Positions 8,719 to 18,750 of a DNA stretch of 64,000 nt are shown in pieces. Positions within the stretch are counted from its first letter, which is position 1. Each line of letters begins with the position of its first letter. Below the pieces are notes generated by a model, which saw only the letters and a program-made list of their open reading frames with translations, ran no database searches and was not told the DNA's origin. The position numbers and the translations under genes are program-made. The stretch spans positions 1 to 64,000 of the forward strand of contig CACIRS010000001.1 in assembly GCA_902589115.1 (NCBI GenBank), written 5' to 3'. Origin of the DNA: an uncultured Prochlorococcus sp. GTDB lineage: Bacteria > Cyanobacteriota > Cyanobacteriia > PCC-6307 > Cyanobiaceae.

Positions 8719-10251
8719 TTAATGTTCCTCCTGAATGTCAGGATCAAGTGAGGACCCTACAACTTCTGCACCGGCTTTTTGATCTCTATCACGAATAGTA
8801 AGCAAAGTATGCAAGAGTCCATCTTCAACTAGATCTCGATAACGTGAAGAAATTGCCGAATTGACACGCAAACAATCAGATAGAGCTCTTTCTCTCGCAC
8901 CCGGAACTCGGCCAGAATAATCAAAACGAATGACCACAGGAATTGGAAGGTCCCTCGAAACATTTAACCCTTTAAAAATTTTCACTCCTACGTCTAGGTC
9001 TGAAGAACCTTCCTCAACGGTGTCTAAATGAGAGAAATAAGTAAGGTTTCTCAAGTGAATCTCTTTAAAACCAATCCCTACACCAATAAAGCGTTCTGCA
9101 TGCCCTGCATCAGGATAAGAACCTCGATGAAACTGGCGGACATATTCAATTTGAGAAAAATTATTAGTAATAAGTCTAGAAATGAATGAAACCATCCCTG
9201 CATCAGTTGTAGATGGTGCACTTTGCTCAACTCTTTCTTTAATAAATTTTTCTGCCTGATCTTTTGAAAGAGATTGCGTCTCTTTATAAAGCTCTAAAGC
9301 AGAGACCCATTTATCTAAAACAATTCGACTATTAGAATCAGGAGTATGAACACGAATTGCATCTGTATCAGTATCAAGGCCTATTAAAAGTAGATCTACA
9401 GATGCACCACAACAGAAGCTATTCTCAACAGACTCCCGGAAAGCGAGCAAACGCTTGAGACCAGCAGCGGCAGCAAGATCATCGTTACTCCCATGAGCAG
9501 CACAACCCTGATGCGATGGATCAAGTGAACTAAAATGGTATGTAACTACCTTTAAATAACGAGTAGGTGTCTGAGCAGTATTGGGAAAATTTTCTCTATA
9601 ACGACGATGCTCAGTTTTAATCCATCTATTCACCGTATTCTCAACATCAAAAAGTGCTCCAGCATGAGACCGACGTCGCACTGCACTAAAAGGAATCCTC
9701 AAAACATATGCAATGGAATGGGCTAGACGTCCATCAGAACAGGGAGTTACATCTAAAAGATGAAAGCCACAGTCCATTAAAAAAGATTGAAATTCTAAAG
9801 CTTCTACACTTTCTTGAGCTCCATTTAGCGGGTCAGAATTAAAGAAATCATCACTGCATTGTTGATATGCACGAAAAACACACCAAGCAAATAACGCTCT
9901 CATATCAAGAGGACTTACCCAAGCTTTTTCTAAAACATGTAAAGGCAGTTCAAAGCCTAATTCCTTATTTGATAGTTGTTGAGCTCTGGCTACAAAATCT
10001 TGTTCATGTTGAATCTTTGAAATTCTTTTAAGGAAGGGAACAATTTGATCAAAGCGTTCTTTTACCTGGGCTTCATAATGATGAAGGGAGTTATTAGCTG
10101 AAACATCTATAAGTGGATGGGAATTAGATATATCCAAATCCCAATTGTTTGATTGAAGTTGAGTCGACTTACTAACAGAGACAAATCTCTTACTTGGAGC
10201 CGTTGGTGCAGTAGGCCGACTTTCTTTTTTGGCCAAGTTTCTATAGGCCAT
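8719..10251 (-). CDS. csoSCA: Carboxysomal carbonic anhydrase CsoSCA (CsoS3)
   Basis: Position and sequence; CSDGRLAHSIAYVLRIPF and GCAAHGSNDDLAAAAGLKRL metal-site regions. Confidence 0.94.
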   Translation of the reverse strand: MAYRNLAKKESRPTAPTAPSKRFVSVSKSTQLQSNNWDLDISNSHPLIDVSANNSLHHYEAQVKERFDQIVPFLKRISKIQHEQDFVARAQQLSNKELGFELPLHVLEKAWVSPLDMRALFAWCVFRAYQQCSDDFFNSDPLNGAQESVEALEFQSFLMDCGFHLLDVTPCSDGRLAHSIAYVLRIPFSAVRRRSHAGALFDVENTVNRWIKTEHRRYRENFPNTAQTPTRYLKVVTYHFSSLDPSHQGCAAHGSNDDLAAAAGLKRLLAFRESVENSFCCGASVDLLLIGLDTDTDAIRVHTPDSNSRIVLDKWVSALELYKETQSLSKDQAEKFIKERVEQSAPSTTDAGMVSFISRLITNNFSQIEYVRQFHRGSYPDAGHAERFIGVGIGFKEIHLRNLTYFSHLDTVEEGSSDLDVGVKIFKGLNVSRDLPIPVVIRFDYSGRVPGARERALSDCLRVNSAISSRYRDLVEDGLLHTLLTIRDRDQKAGAEVVGSSLDPDIQEEH

Positions 10252-10258
10252 GAATTCT

Positions 10259-12643
10259 CTAACCTCTTGCTCCGCCTGAGAATGTAACTAATTGCCCGTC
10301 CCGTGTATTTCCACTAGATCCAGTGATCAGGAAAGCTGGCTCAGGAAGTTCATCATTCCTTTTAACCTCAGAATCAGGCATAGCATTCATTTGTCCAGGT
10401 CGAGATGGATTACGTCTTCGTGCAGAGACTCCCTCAGTACCAGTTACTCTTTCACCTCTTGCCCAATCATCACCAGTAATATTTAAACCTGCAGATTGAC
10501 CTTCACCTGTAATTCTAGAAGTAGGTCTTGAAGCTCCTACATCTGATGATGGTGCTTCAACTTCTGGAGGGGAAGTTTTAATACGTCGCTTGGAGTCAAA
10601 TCGAAACTGTTCTGTTCCAGTTATTTTATCTAGTCCCATATCAAAGGGACCTGTAATTCTGGAACCATTCTCGTAACTTGATCCAGTAACTCCTGAAGAG
10701 TTTTCACGAGTCATGTGGGCCGCTTTGGCGGGAGACTTAACACTAAAATCATTTCCAAAATGATTGTCTACCAAAACTTTTTTATTCACTGAATTGTCAG
10801 AAGGAGCTCTTCCTCCACAGGCCTGTTCGAGATGATCTTCACCAATATATGGAGTACCAGTCAAAGATTCACAAGCACCTTTTTCTGCTCCTGTCATTAC
10901 TCCACCGATTCCAGGTTGTTGACCTGTCATTCGCGCACCTGGTGTTCCCATCCTCTTTGGAGTGCGTTGATGAATTTCACCTATTGCACTATCACTACAC
11001 CATTGAGATGCCTGATCAAAGCCTGCATAAGGAGTCCCAGTAATAGCTTTACAAGTGCCAGGCTCATCTCCTGTTACAAGGCCTGATCTGCCAGTAAGAG
11101 TGCCACTTACAAATTGGGATTTATTCGTAAGGCTTATGCCAACTTTCGCCGCCTCTGGCTCAGGTTTGCCCCCACAAAATGTTTGAAACTGTTGAGAGCC
11201 AACATATTCATCACCAGTTACCAGTTTGCAGCTACCAGACTCATTACCAGTAACCCACTCCGAACGAGAAACGTTTGTACCTGTTATACCAGATCCATTA
11301 AGCGTATTAAAAGAACCCACTTTTTCCGCTGCCCTTCCTTCAGGCAGTGGTTCTGCTCCCAGATATTGATCACCTGTTAATCCTTTACTAGAACCAGCCT
11401 CATCACCAGTAACCTTCGATGAACGGCCAACTATAACGCCACTTACTTTTCTTCCATCATGAGTAAGGCTTTGACCAACCTTGCGTGGCGTGGGATTAAC
11501 TCCACCGCAATAAGTTTGTGATTGATTTGCAGAAATGTATTCAGTCCCAGTTAAAGACTTACAAGTTCCAGGCTCATCGCCTGTAACTTTTTCAGATCGG
11601 CCTACTTCGTTACCTGTAACTTTATTACCATGAGAGGTATTTGTAACTGCAACCTTTGCTGGTTGACTAGGAACAGGAGGCGATTGGCAGAAATTATCGA
11701 AAGTCTCTGTACCTAGATATTGAGTACCCGTAATTGATCTACAAGTACTAGCTTCATTGCCAGTAGTTTTGGAAGATCTGTTTGCTTGAGTACCAGTTAC
11801 AACTTGTCCTGAATGCGTCTCACTTGCTCCAACCTTCCAATGAGCATCATTAGCAGCAGCAGCTACTGCTGCTTTTGCACCATTGCGGTTTGGTCCACAA
11901 GGTCTTGTCTCTCCAGATCGCTGTTTACCAGTTGCACCAGTTTTACTCCTAAGTTCTCTTACCCTCTGAGACAATTCTCGAGCTGTTAGATCAGGATCTC
12001 CCTGACGGGCAACAGAAGCAGCAGATGTTGGCTGTTTACCAGCAGTTTTCCCATGCTTAGACTGAGCTTCTCTTCGAGCCAAAACTAATGCTCGACTTGT
12101 ATTTTGAATTGCACGACGTTTTTTTAATGGACGACGATCATTATTCCTAGTTGTTAATTGTGACGTTCTTGGAACATTATTTAAAGCTACTGAAGAGTCA
12201 ACATTTTTTGTAGCTTTTGGATTACTTGAAGAATTTTTTTGATCAGGACTTGTATAAGTTGTCTGCTTTGCAGTAGATGAAGCTTTCTCAACATCTATTC
12301 TAGTCCTATCTCTACTAGTATCAGCCGATTTACCGCGACGTGAAAGGGCCTCACGACGTGCCAATACTAAGTCACGGCTTGGATGACTAACAGGTTTCAC
12401 ATTACGCCTTACACCCGTTGAAACTTTAATAGAATTAGATGGTTGTGGATAACTCTTTTTAGTTGCTTTTCTAGAAGGACTAGTAGCTTTAACAAAGGAA
12501 GAATTGGTCCTTGTGACACGAGCATCAGCTGATGTTCGAATACGAGTATCACCTCCCCCACTCATAGAAGTGGATTTCTTCCCAGATTCACTGAGAGCCT
12601 TTCTGCGCTCAAGTGCTAGTTCTCGACTGGATTGTTTTGCCAT
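10259..12643 (-). CDS. csoS2: Carboxysome assembly/scaffold protein CsoS2
   Basis: N-terminal SRxLxLxRRxALSxxGK repeats, central VTGxxxGxxxxVTGxE repeats, conserved C-terminus LITGSSGNTRDGQLVTFSGGARG. Confidence 0.96.
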   Translation of the reverse strand: MAKQSSRELALERRKALSESGKKSTSMSGGGDTRIRTSADARVTRTNSSFVKATSPSRKATKKSYPQPSNSIKVSTGVRRNVKPVSHPSRDLVLARREALSRRGKSADTSRDRTRIDVEKASSTAKQTTYTSPDQKNSSSNPKATKNVDSSVALNNVPRTSQLTTRNNDRRPLKKRRAIQNTSRALVLARREAQSKHGKTAGKQPTSAASVARQGDPDLTARELSQRVRELRSKTGATGKQRSGETRPCGPNRNGAKAAVAAAANDAHWKVGASETHSGQVVTGTQANRSSKTTGNEASTCRSITGTQYLGTETFDNFCQSPPVPSQPAKVAVTNTSHGNKVTGNEVGRSEKVTGDEPGTCKSLTGTEYISANQSQTYCGGVNPTPRKVGQSLTHDGRKVSGVIVGRSSKVTGDEAGSSKGLTGDQYLGAEPLPEGRAAEKVGSFNTLNGSGITGTNVSRSEWVTGNESGSCKLVTGDEYVGSQQFQTFCGGKPEPEAAKVGISLTNKSQFVSGTLTGRSGLVTGDEPGTCKAITGTPYAGFDQASQWCSDSAIGEIHQRTPKRMGTPGARMTGQQPGIGGVMTGAEKGACESLTGTPYIGEDHLEQACGGRAPSDNSVNKKVLVDNHFGNDFSVKSPAKAAHMTRENSSGVTGSSYENGSRITGPFDMGLDKITGTEQFRFDSKRRIKTSPPEVEAPSSDVGASRPTSRITGEGQSAGLNITGDDWARGERVTGTEGVSARRRNPSRPGQMNAMPDSEVKRNDELPEPAFLITGSSGNTRDGQLVTFSGGARG
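10815..11842 (-). repeat. Six tandem CsoS2 M-repeats (approximate limits)
   Basis: Units begin KVGASETHSGQVVTG, KVAVTNTSHGNKVTG, KVGQSLTHDGRKVSG, KVGSFNTLNGSGITG, KVGISLTNKSQFVSG, RMGTPGARMTG; each about 50 aa. Confidence 0.85.
11900..12630 (-). repeat. Four CsoS2 N-terminal RuBisCO-binding-type repeats (approximate limits)
   Basis: SRELALERRKALSESGK, SRDLVLARREALSRRGK, SRALVLARREAQSKHGK, ARELSQRVRELRSKTG. Confidence 0.8.
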
Positions 12644-12683
12644 GTCCGCCCAATAGAAACGTCTGAATTAGAGAAGAGATCAG

Positions 12684-12697
12684 CTCCCAAAAGGGAG
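12684..12697 (-). promoter_or_regulatory. Stem-loop CTCCC-AAAA-GGGAG in cbbS/csoS2 spacer
   Basis: 5-bp perfect arms, 4-nt loop. Confidence 0.6.
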
Positions 12698-12700
12698 AAG

Positions 12701-12726
12701 ATAGCCTCGAGAAATCTCGAGGCTAT
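12701..12726 (-). promoter_or_regulatory. Strong stem-loop ATAGCCTCGAG-AAAT-CTCGAGGCTAT in cbbS/csoS2 spacer
   Basis: 11-bp perfect inverted repeat with 4-nt loop and no U-tract downstream on the minus strand. Confidence 0.85.
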
Positions 12727-12744
12727 GTAATAAGCAAAAAGTGT

Positions 12745-13086
12745 CTAACGACCTTCAAATACAACGAAAGCAGTACCCTGACTTTGTGTATAAGCGTCGT
12801 AGCCAACCATACGAACATGGTGATCGGGGTATGCACGATGGCACGCCTCGAGCTCATTAACTACTACATTTAGATCCTTTTCACCGAAGAAAGGCAGCTT
12901 CCAATATGACCAATAGGTCTGCATGGAACCGCTGGGGTGAACATGCTCAATGACAGGGCTCCAACCCTGAGCAATGATGTAAGCAATTTGATCGTAAATT
13001 TCATCCTGGGTCATCGGCGGTAAGAAGCCGAATGTTTCCAGGGTGGCGACTGTTTGATAGTCACCAACTGTGCTCTGGAAAGGCAT
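12745..13086 (-). CDS. cbbS: RuBisCO small subunit
   Basis: TFGFLPPMTQDEIYDQIAYIIAQGWSPVIEHVHPS...YWSYWKLPFFGE. Confidence 0.97.
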   Translation of the reverse strand: MPFQSTVGDYQTVATLETFGFLPPMTQDEIYDQIAYIIAQGWSPVIEHVHPSGSMQTYWSYWKLPFFGEKDLNVVVNELEACHRAYPDHHVRMVGYDAYTQSQGTAFVVFEGR

Positions 13087-13113
13087 GGTGAACTTGAATA
13101 AGGGATGAGTGAA

Positions 13114-13133
13114 AACCGGTCAATTATCCGGTT
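13114..13133 (-). promoter_or_regulatory. Stem-loop AACCGG-8 nt-CCGGTT in cbbL/cbbS spacer
   Basis: 6-bp perfect arms. Confidence 0.55.
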
Positions 13134-13153
13134 GATTGAATGTCAGAAAGTTG

Positions 13154-13184
13154 GATAAAGAGGCAATTAAGTTGCCTCTTTATC
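13154..13184 (-). promoter_or_regulatory. Strong stem-loop GATAAAGAGGCAA-TTAAG-TTGCCTCTTTATC in cbbL/cbbS spacer
   Basis: 13-bp perfect inverted repeat, 5-nt loop, directly after the cbbL stop. Confidence 0.85.
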
Positions 13185-13188
13185 TTGA

Positions 13189-14604
13189 CTATTGCTGAAC
13201 GTCTAATTTGTCGACAGTATCGAACTCAAACTTGATCTCTTTCCAGGTGTCAAGTGCGATAGCGAGTTCAGGACTGTGCTTAGCCGCCTCCATAAGGATG
13301 TCGCGACTTTCCTTCTCAATCTCACGACCTGCATTCCGTGCTTTCACACAAGCCTCAAGAGCTACACGGTTAGCAGCGGCTCCAGCAGCTGATCCCCATG
13401 GGTGGCCATGAGTACCGCCACCAAACTGGAGACAAGAATCATCTCCAAAGATTGCAAGCAAAGCAGGCATATGCCAAACATGGATACCACCTGATGCAAC
13501 TGCAAATACACCTGGCATGGAGCCCCAATCTTGGTCGAAAAAGTTCCCGCGGGTGCGATCTTCAGGAACAAAAGACTCACGAAGGTTGTCAATGTACCCA
13601 AGAGTGGTTTGACGATCACCCTCAAGTTTTCCAACGACAGTTCCTGTATGAAGCTGATCTCCACCAGACAAACGTAAGCACTTAGCAAGAACACGGAAAT
13701 GAATACCGTGTTTTGGATGACGGTCGATTACAGCATGCATTGCACGGTGAATATGCAACAACATCCCATTTTTACGGCACCAATTAGCCAAACCTGTATT
13801 AGCAGTAAAGCCACCGGTGATGTAATCATGCATGATGATCGGCATGTCGAGCTCTTTAGCGAACTCAGCACGCTCATACATTTCCTCTGGTGTTGTGGCA
13901 GTGCAATTGAGATAGTGGCCTTTTACTTCTCCAGTTTCCTGTTGAGCAAGCTTGACAGCTTCGGCAACAAATTCAAAACGTTCACGCCACCTTTGGAAAG
14001 GCTGAGAGTTGATATTTTCATCATCTTTAGTGAGGTCTAAACCACCACGAAGACATTCATAAACAACCCTTCCATAGTTTTTACCTGAAAGGCCAAGTTT
14101 AGGCTTAATGGTACAACCAAGAAGAGGTCGGCCGTACTTGTTCAAGCGATCACGCTCGACAACAATGCCATTAGGTGGTCCACCACAGGTCTTAATAAAA
14201 GCCATTGGGAAGCGGATATCTTCAAGACGTAGATGTCTCAAAGCCTTAAACCCAAATACATTTCCTACTAAAGAAGTAAGAACGTTTGTAATTGAGCCTT
14301 CCTCAAAGAGGTCCAAAGGATATGCAATGAATGCATAAAAAGATTCCTTGTCTCCAGGAACATCTTCAATGCGATAGCAACGACCTTTATAAAATTCAAG
14401 GTCGGTAAGCAGCTCAGACCACACTGTTGACCAAGTACCTGTTGAGGATTCAGCAGCTACAGCAGCAGCAACTTCTTCTCTAGGCACTCCTTCTTGGCCT
14501 GTGCACTTAAAGCATGCCAAAAGGTCTGTATCAAGGGGCACATAATCAGGAGTCCAGTAGGTGTCTCTGTACTCCTTTACCCCAGCGTCATACTTCTTAC
14601 TCAT
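13189..14604 (-). CDS. cbbL: RuBisCO large subunit, form I (alpha-cyanobacterial 1A)
   Basis: [39 protein letters not shown], full-length 471 aa. Confidence 0.98.
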   Translation of the reverse strand: MSKKYDAGVKEYRDTYWTPDYVPLDTDLLACFKCTGQEGVPREEVAAAVAAESSTGTWSTVWSELLTDLEFYKGRCYRIEDVPGDKESFYAFIAYPLDLFEEGSITNVLTSLVGNVFGFKALRHLRLEDIRFPMAFIKTCGGPPNGIVVERDRLNKYGRPLLGCTIKPKLGLSGKNYGRVVYECLRGGLDLTKDDENINSQPFQRWRERFEFVAEAVKLAQQETGEVKGHYLNCTATTPEEMYERAEFAKELDMPIIMHDYITGGFTANTGLANWCRKNGMLLHIHRAMHAVIDRHPKHGIHFRVLAKCLRLSGGDQLHTGTVVGKLEGDRQTTLGYIDNLRESFVPEDRTRGNFFDQDWGSMPGVFAVASGGIHVWHMPALLAIFGDDSCLQFGGGTHGHPWGSAAGAAANRVALEACVKARNAGREIEKESRDILMEAAKHSPELAIALDTWKEIKFEFDTVDKLDVQQ

Positions 14605-14647
14605 TAGATAACTCCTTTACGTAGGGATTGAAGGTTGAGATTGCATA

Positions 14648-14663
14648 AGTTCTATTAAGAACT
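14648..14663 (-). promoter_or_regulatory. Small stem-loop AGTTCT-ATTA-AGAACT in csoS1/cbbL spacer
   Basis: 6-bp perfect arms. Confidence 0.45.
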
Positions 14664-14675
14664 CTTCAGCAAATC

Positions 14676-14987
14676 TCAGTCCTTTTGTCCTAGGAAGTTT
14701 CCATTACCAAGCGCAGGTTCAACTTCACGATGAGGACGCGCAATGATATGAGCAGCAACAAGTCCGTCACCAACTCTTTCACAAGCATCTGCACCTGCAC
14801 GAACAGCAGCGTTCACAGCACCTGTTTCTCCACGTACCAGAACTGTTACATAACCGCCACCGACGAATTCACGACCGATAAGGCGCACTTCAGCTGCCTT
14901 GGTCATTGCGTCAGCCGCTTCAATTGCGGGAACGAGGCCGCGTGTCTCGATCATGCCGAGTGCGATACCCATTGTTTCGTTAGCCAT
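14676..14987 (-). CDS. csoS1: Major carboxysome shell protein CsoS1 (BMC-H)
   Basis: MANETMGIALGMIETRGLVPAIEAADAMTKAAEVRLIGREFVGGGYVTVLVRGETGAVNAAVRAGADACERVGDGLVAAHIIARPH. Confidence 0.96.
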   Translation of the reverse strand: MANETMGIALGMIETRGLVPAIEAADAMTKAAEVRLIGREFVGGGYVTVLVRGETGAVNAAVRAGADACERVGDGLVAAHIIARPHREVEPALGNGNFLGQKD

Positions 14988-15002
14988 TGCCTGCCTGAGT
15001 AA

Positions 15003-15017
15003 AGGGATGGAATGTTC
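15003..15017 (+). repeat. 15-bp direct repeat copy 1, AGGGATGGAATGTTC (csoS1 leader)
   Basis: Identical to 15235..15249. Confidence 0.8.
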
Positions 15018-15097
15018 GTGATGGACAATGCTCTGAGAACGTGACTTTCGTCAAGAGAATTTGACTAAAAACTCGATCACCGTCAGTACTACCTCTC

Positions 15098-15112
15098 ATA
15101 AGCATGGCTTAT
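15098..15112. promoter_or_regulatory. Candidate LysR-type (RbcR/CbbR) operator ATAAGC-ATG-GCTTAT
   Basis: 6-bp perfect dyad containing a T-N11-A spacing (15099 T, 15111 A), between csoS1 and rdgB. Confidence 0.4.
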
Positions 15113-15234
15113 AACCCTTGCCCTGACTGTTTTAAAGCGCTGTTGGTAATTTGGTATTGAAGTCCATATATTTGCTTGCGACCGATTCAACAAGCATGTA
15201 TTTTCTTCGCCGAGGCAGGACCTTGGCTTTGCTG

Positions 15235-15249
15235 AGGGATGGAATGTTC
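15235..15249 (+). repeat. 15-bp direct repeat copy 2, AGGGATGGAATGTTC
   Basis: Identical to 15003..15017. Confidence 0.8.
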
Positions 15250-15336
15250 ACCCTGACCTGTCTCAAGCAATATTTACAAAATTCTGTTTTAGTTCCTACG
15301 TTAAATCAGAATTAATTCTTCATTCAAAAAAGGCCA

Positions 15337-15909
15337 TTGCTAATAATTGCTAGCGGAAACCCTAAAAAAGTTTCAGAAATAAGTTCAATGCTTGGCCCTC
15401 TACCAATAGAGGTAAAACAACAACCAAAAGATATTAATGTTGAAGAGACAGGCTCTACTTATCTGGAAAATGCTCTTCTTAAAGCAGAAGAAGCTGCTAA
15501 AAGAACTAATAGCTTTGTAATTGCAGATGATTCCGGTCTGGAAGTGGATTCATTGAATAACGCACCAGGAATTTTTTCCGCTAGATATGCAAATACCAAT
15601 GAGGAAAAAATCCAAAAAGTACTTAATGAGCTTGGCAATACTCCCTATAGAAGTGCTCGTTTTTGCAGCGTAATGGTTTTATGCGATCAAAATGGAAGCC
15701 TTATCAAATGCAGTCAGGGAACTTGTTGGGGAGAAATCCTTCAATCACCTGCATATCCTAATGGTGAGTTTGAATCAATTTTTTGGATTAGAGAAGCGAA
15801 ATGTACTTATGGAGAATTAACTGGAGAACAACTATCAAAACTTGGTAGTCGAGGCAAAGCTGCTAGATCTCTAGCTCCTTATCTAAGGAAAGCTTTTAAC
15901 TTGGCTTGA
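15337..15909 (+). CDS. rdgB: RdgB/HAM1 non-canonical purine NTP pyrophosphatase
   Basis: LLIIASGNPKKVSEISSML...ADDSGLEVDSLNNAPGIFSARYA; apparent TTG start. Confidence 0.92.
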   Translation: MLIIASGNPKKVSEISSMLGPLPIEVKQQPKDINVEETGSTYLENALLKAEEAAKRTNSFVIADDSGLEVDSLNNAPGIFSARYANTNEEKIQKVLNELGNTPYRSARFCSVMVLCDQNGSLIKCSQGTCWGEILQSPAYPNGEFESIFWIREAKCTYGELTGEQLSKLGSRGKAARSLAPYLRKAFNLA

Positions 15910-16680
15910 TCATCTATTAATTTGATCAATAGCCCTCATTGCAGCTGCTGCTGCCTCTTCTACATCTCCTTCTTTCCCTGCGAGAGTAAGTCGTCCAAAG
16001 GCTCCAACCCCTTTAATATCAACGACAGTAATATTTGAAGCCTTCTCTGCCTCATTAGCTGCGATAAGAACATAACCAGCAGGTTCAGTTTCAAGAATAA
16101 ACATGCTCATACCTGCTTCGATCATTGAGCCTCGCCTGTTTTGACGATTAATTAATACTGCGTGATCAGGAGTAATTGCTCTGATCACTTCTGTCCAACT
16201 CACTTCACAAGGGCTGCGTCTATCGACTGAACTGCCAATAGCATCAAGAACAACATCCCCAGAATGCAGAACAGTGCTTTGATCTCTGTGATAGAGAGCT
16301 AATGAGCCAAAAGCCCTCTCAACAACCATTTGGCCAAGGCGAACATTGCTTGCCTTAAGGGCTATATCTGTAACTCTATGAACAGCCATACCAGGCGAAA
16401 CTTCCATCCATAAACATGCATCACCAGGGATTGGTAAAAACCCCTGACTTACTGTTCCCATATACGCAGCCAACTGAGGTTGAAGGGAGTCTAAGAAAAT
16501 ATATGTTCTTAATTCTATTTGTTGAACATGACTGGCCTGCCTTGCAACACGGGCAGTCTCTGAGTCAGTAGTTATTACGCAACTAGCACCTGAGGCCTGA
16601 GGCTGAACCTCAGAACCTGTTACGAGCGGGCTCTTCCCGAGTCGCCGCTCACGATCTCCTAACCTCGCGAATCCGGACAT
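15910..16680 (-). CDS. csoS1D: Carboxysome shell protein CsoS1D (tandem BMC, BMC-T)
   Basis: [40 protein letters not shown]...[36 protein letters not shown]; adjacent to cso operon. Confidence 0.92.
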   Translation of the reverse strand: MSGFARLGDRERRLGKSPLVTGSEVQPQASGASCVITTDSETARVARQASHVQQIELRTYIFLDSLQPQLAAYMGTVSQGFLPIPGDACLWMEVSPGMAVHRVTDIALKASNVRLGQMVVERAFGSLALYHRDQSTVLHSGDVVLDAIGSSVDRRSPCEVSWTEVIRAITPDHAVLINRQNRRGSMIEAGMSMFILETEPAGYVLIAANEAEKASNITVVDIKGVGAFGRLTLAGKEGDVEEAAAAAMRAIDQINR

Positions 16681-16780
16681 GGCGCGGATACTAACGGAGA
16701 GGTCACCTATTTAGTCAACTTTTAAACCTTGCCACCTGAATGAGAGCCGATAACTTTTAGAGCAAATACAACGTTGAATT

Positions 16781-17152
16781 ATGACTGCCTCTAAATCAAC
16801 TGAACCCAATTCATCTACCGTGTCAAATGATTTAAAAGCCGAACAGGCACTGGGTTTAATAGGGATGGGCTTAATGCAAAAAATGTCTGGAGAAGGTAGC
16901 TCAAAATGGAAATGGTTGTTAGAAGATGATGGAGGAAAAACAGATCTCAATGCCCTTAGACAAAGATTAGAATTGATTGCACTTGCTATAGAAACAGGAG
17001 CACCTTTAAGCACTTCTGAGATCACTCAATTACTTGGTGCGAAACCTGGCTCAGAAAAAGCAACTCGAGGCGGACTAACGGCCAGGCGAATTAGCAGGAA
17101 TGTATGGAAGCTAAGCAAGGTGGACAAAGATTCTTCTTATTGGAGAAATTAA
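16781..17152 (+). CDS. Conserved hypothetical protein, possible HTH-like C-terminal region
   Basis: Intact 123-aa ORF divergent from csoS1D; LSTSEITQLLGAKPGSEKATRGGLTARRISRNVWKL resembles a small DNA-binding segment. Confidence 0.65.
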   Translation: MTASKSTEPNSSTVSNDLKAEQALGLIGMGLMQKMSGEGSSKWKWLLEDDGGKTDLNALRQRLELIALAIETGAPLSTSEITQLLGAKPGSEKATRGGLTARRISRNVWKLSKVDKDSSYWRN

Positions 17153-17382
17153 ATACGCTCATCAATAGTCACCAGTACTAGCAAGTTTTACTTTTAACTA
17201 TTGAATATAAATCTCTATTTTATGATAGTTTTTCAATGAAATGAATAGGCCCGTTTTTTATTATAGAAATTTTCACTGCTTACTTTATAGAAAAAATATT
17301 TTTTCCTCAACGCTGCTTTTGAGCATCAGATCCATAAATATAAATTGCTGAAAAGTTTGAGATCGAAAACAAAATTACTTTC

Positions 17383-17404
17383 AAATGCAACATAAATGCA
17401 ACAT
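17383..17404 (+). repeat. Tandem 2 x 11-bp repeat AAATGCAACAT upstream of chlN
   Basis: Two identical adjacent units (17383-17393, 17394-17404), 87 bp before the chlN ATG. Confidence 0.85.
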
Positions 17405-17439
17405 TTCAGGGGTCAATCCCAAAGAGTTTCCGTTACTAA

Positions 17440-18747
<1,308 letters not shown>

Positions 18748-18750
18748 AAA

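Noticed and set aside
10292-11380. Several + strand ORFs inside csoS2
   Set aside because: Antisense to the repetitive csoS2 coding sequence; no recognisable motif.
11900-12630. Repetitive DNA as a CRISPR-like array
   Set aside because: The repeats are protein-level CsoS2 motifs in frame, with no constant DNA repeat and unique spacers.
10259-12643. Programmed frameshift in csoS2 giving short and long forms
   Set aside because: Known in Halothiobacillus, but I could not point to a specific slippery site plus stimulator here; the full-length frame is uninterrupted.
13208-14338. Several ORFs antisense or out of frame within cbbL
   Set aside because: Fully contained in cbbL with no independent support.
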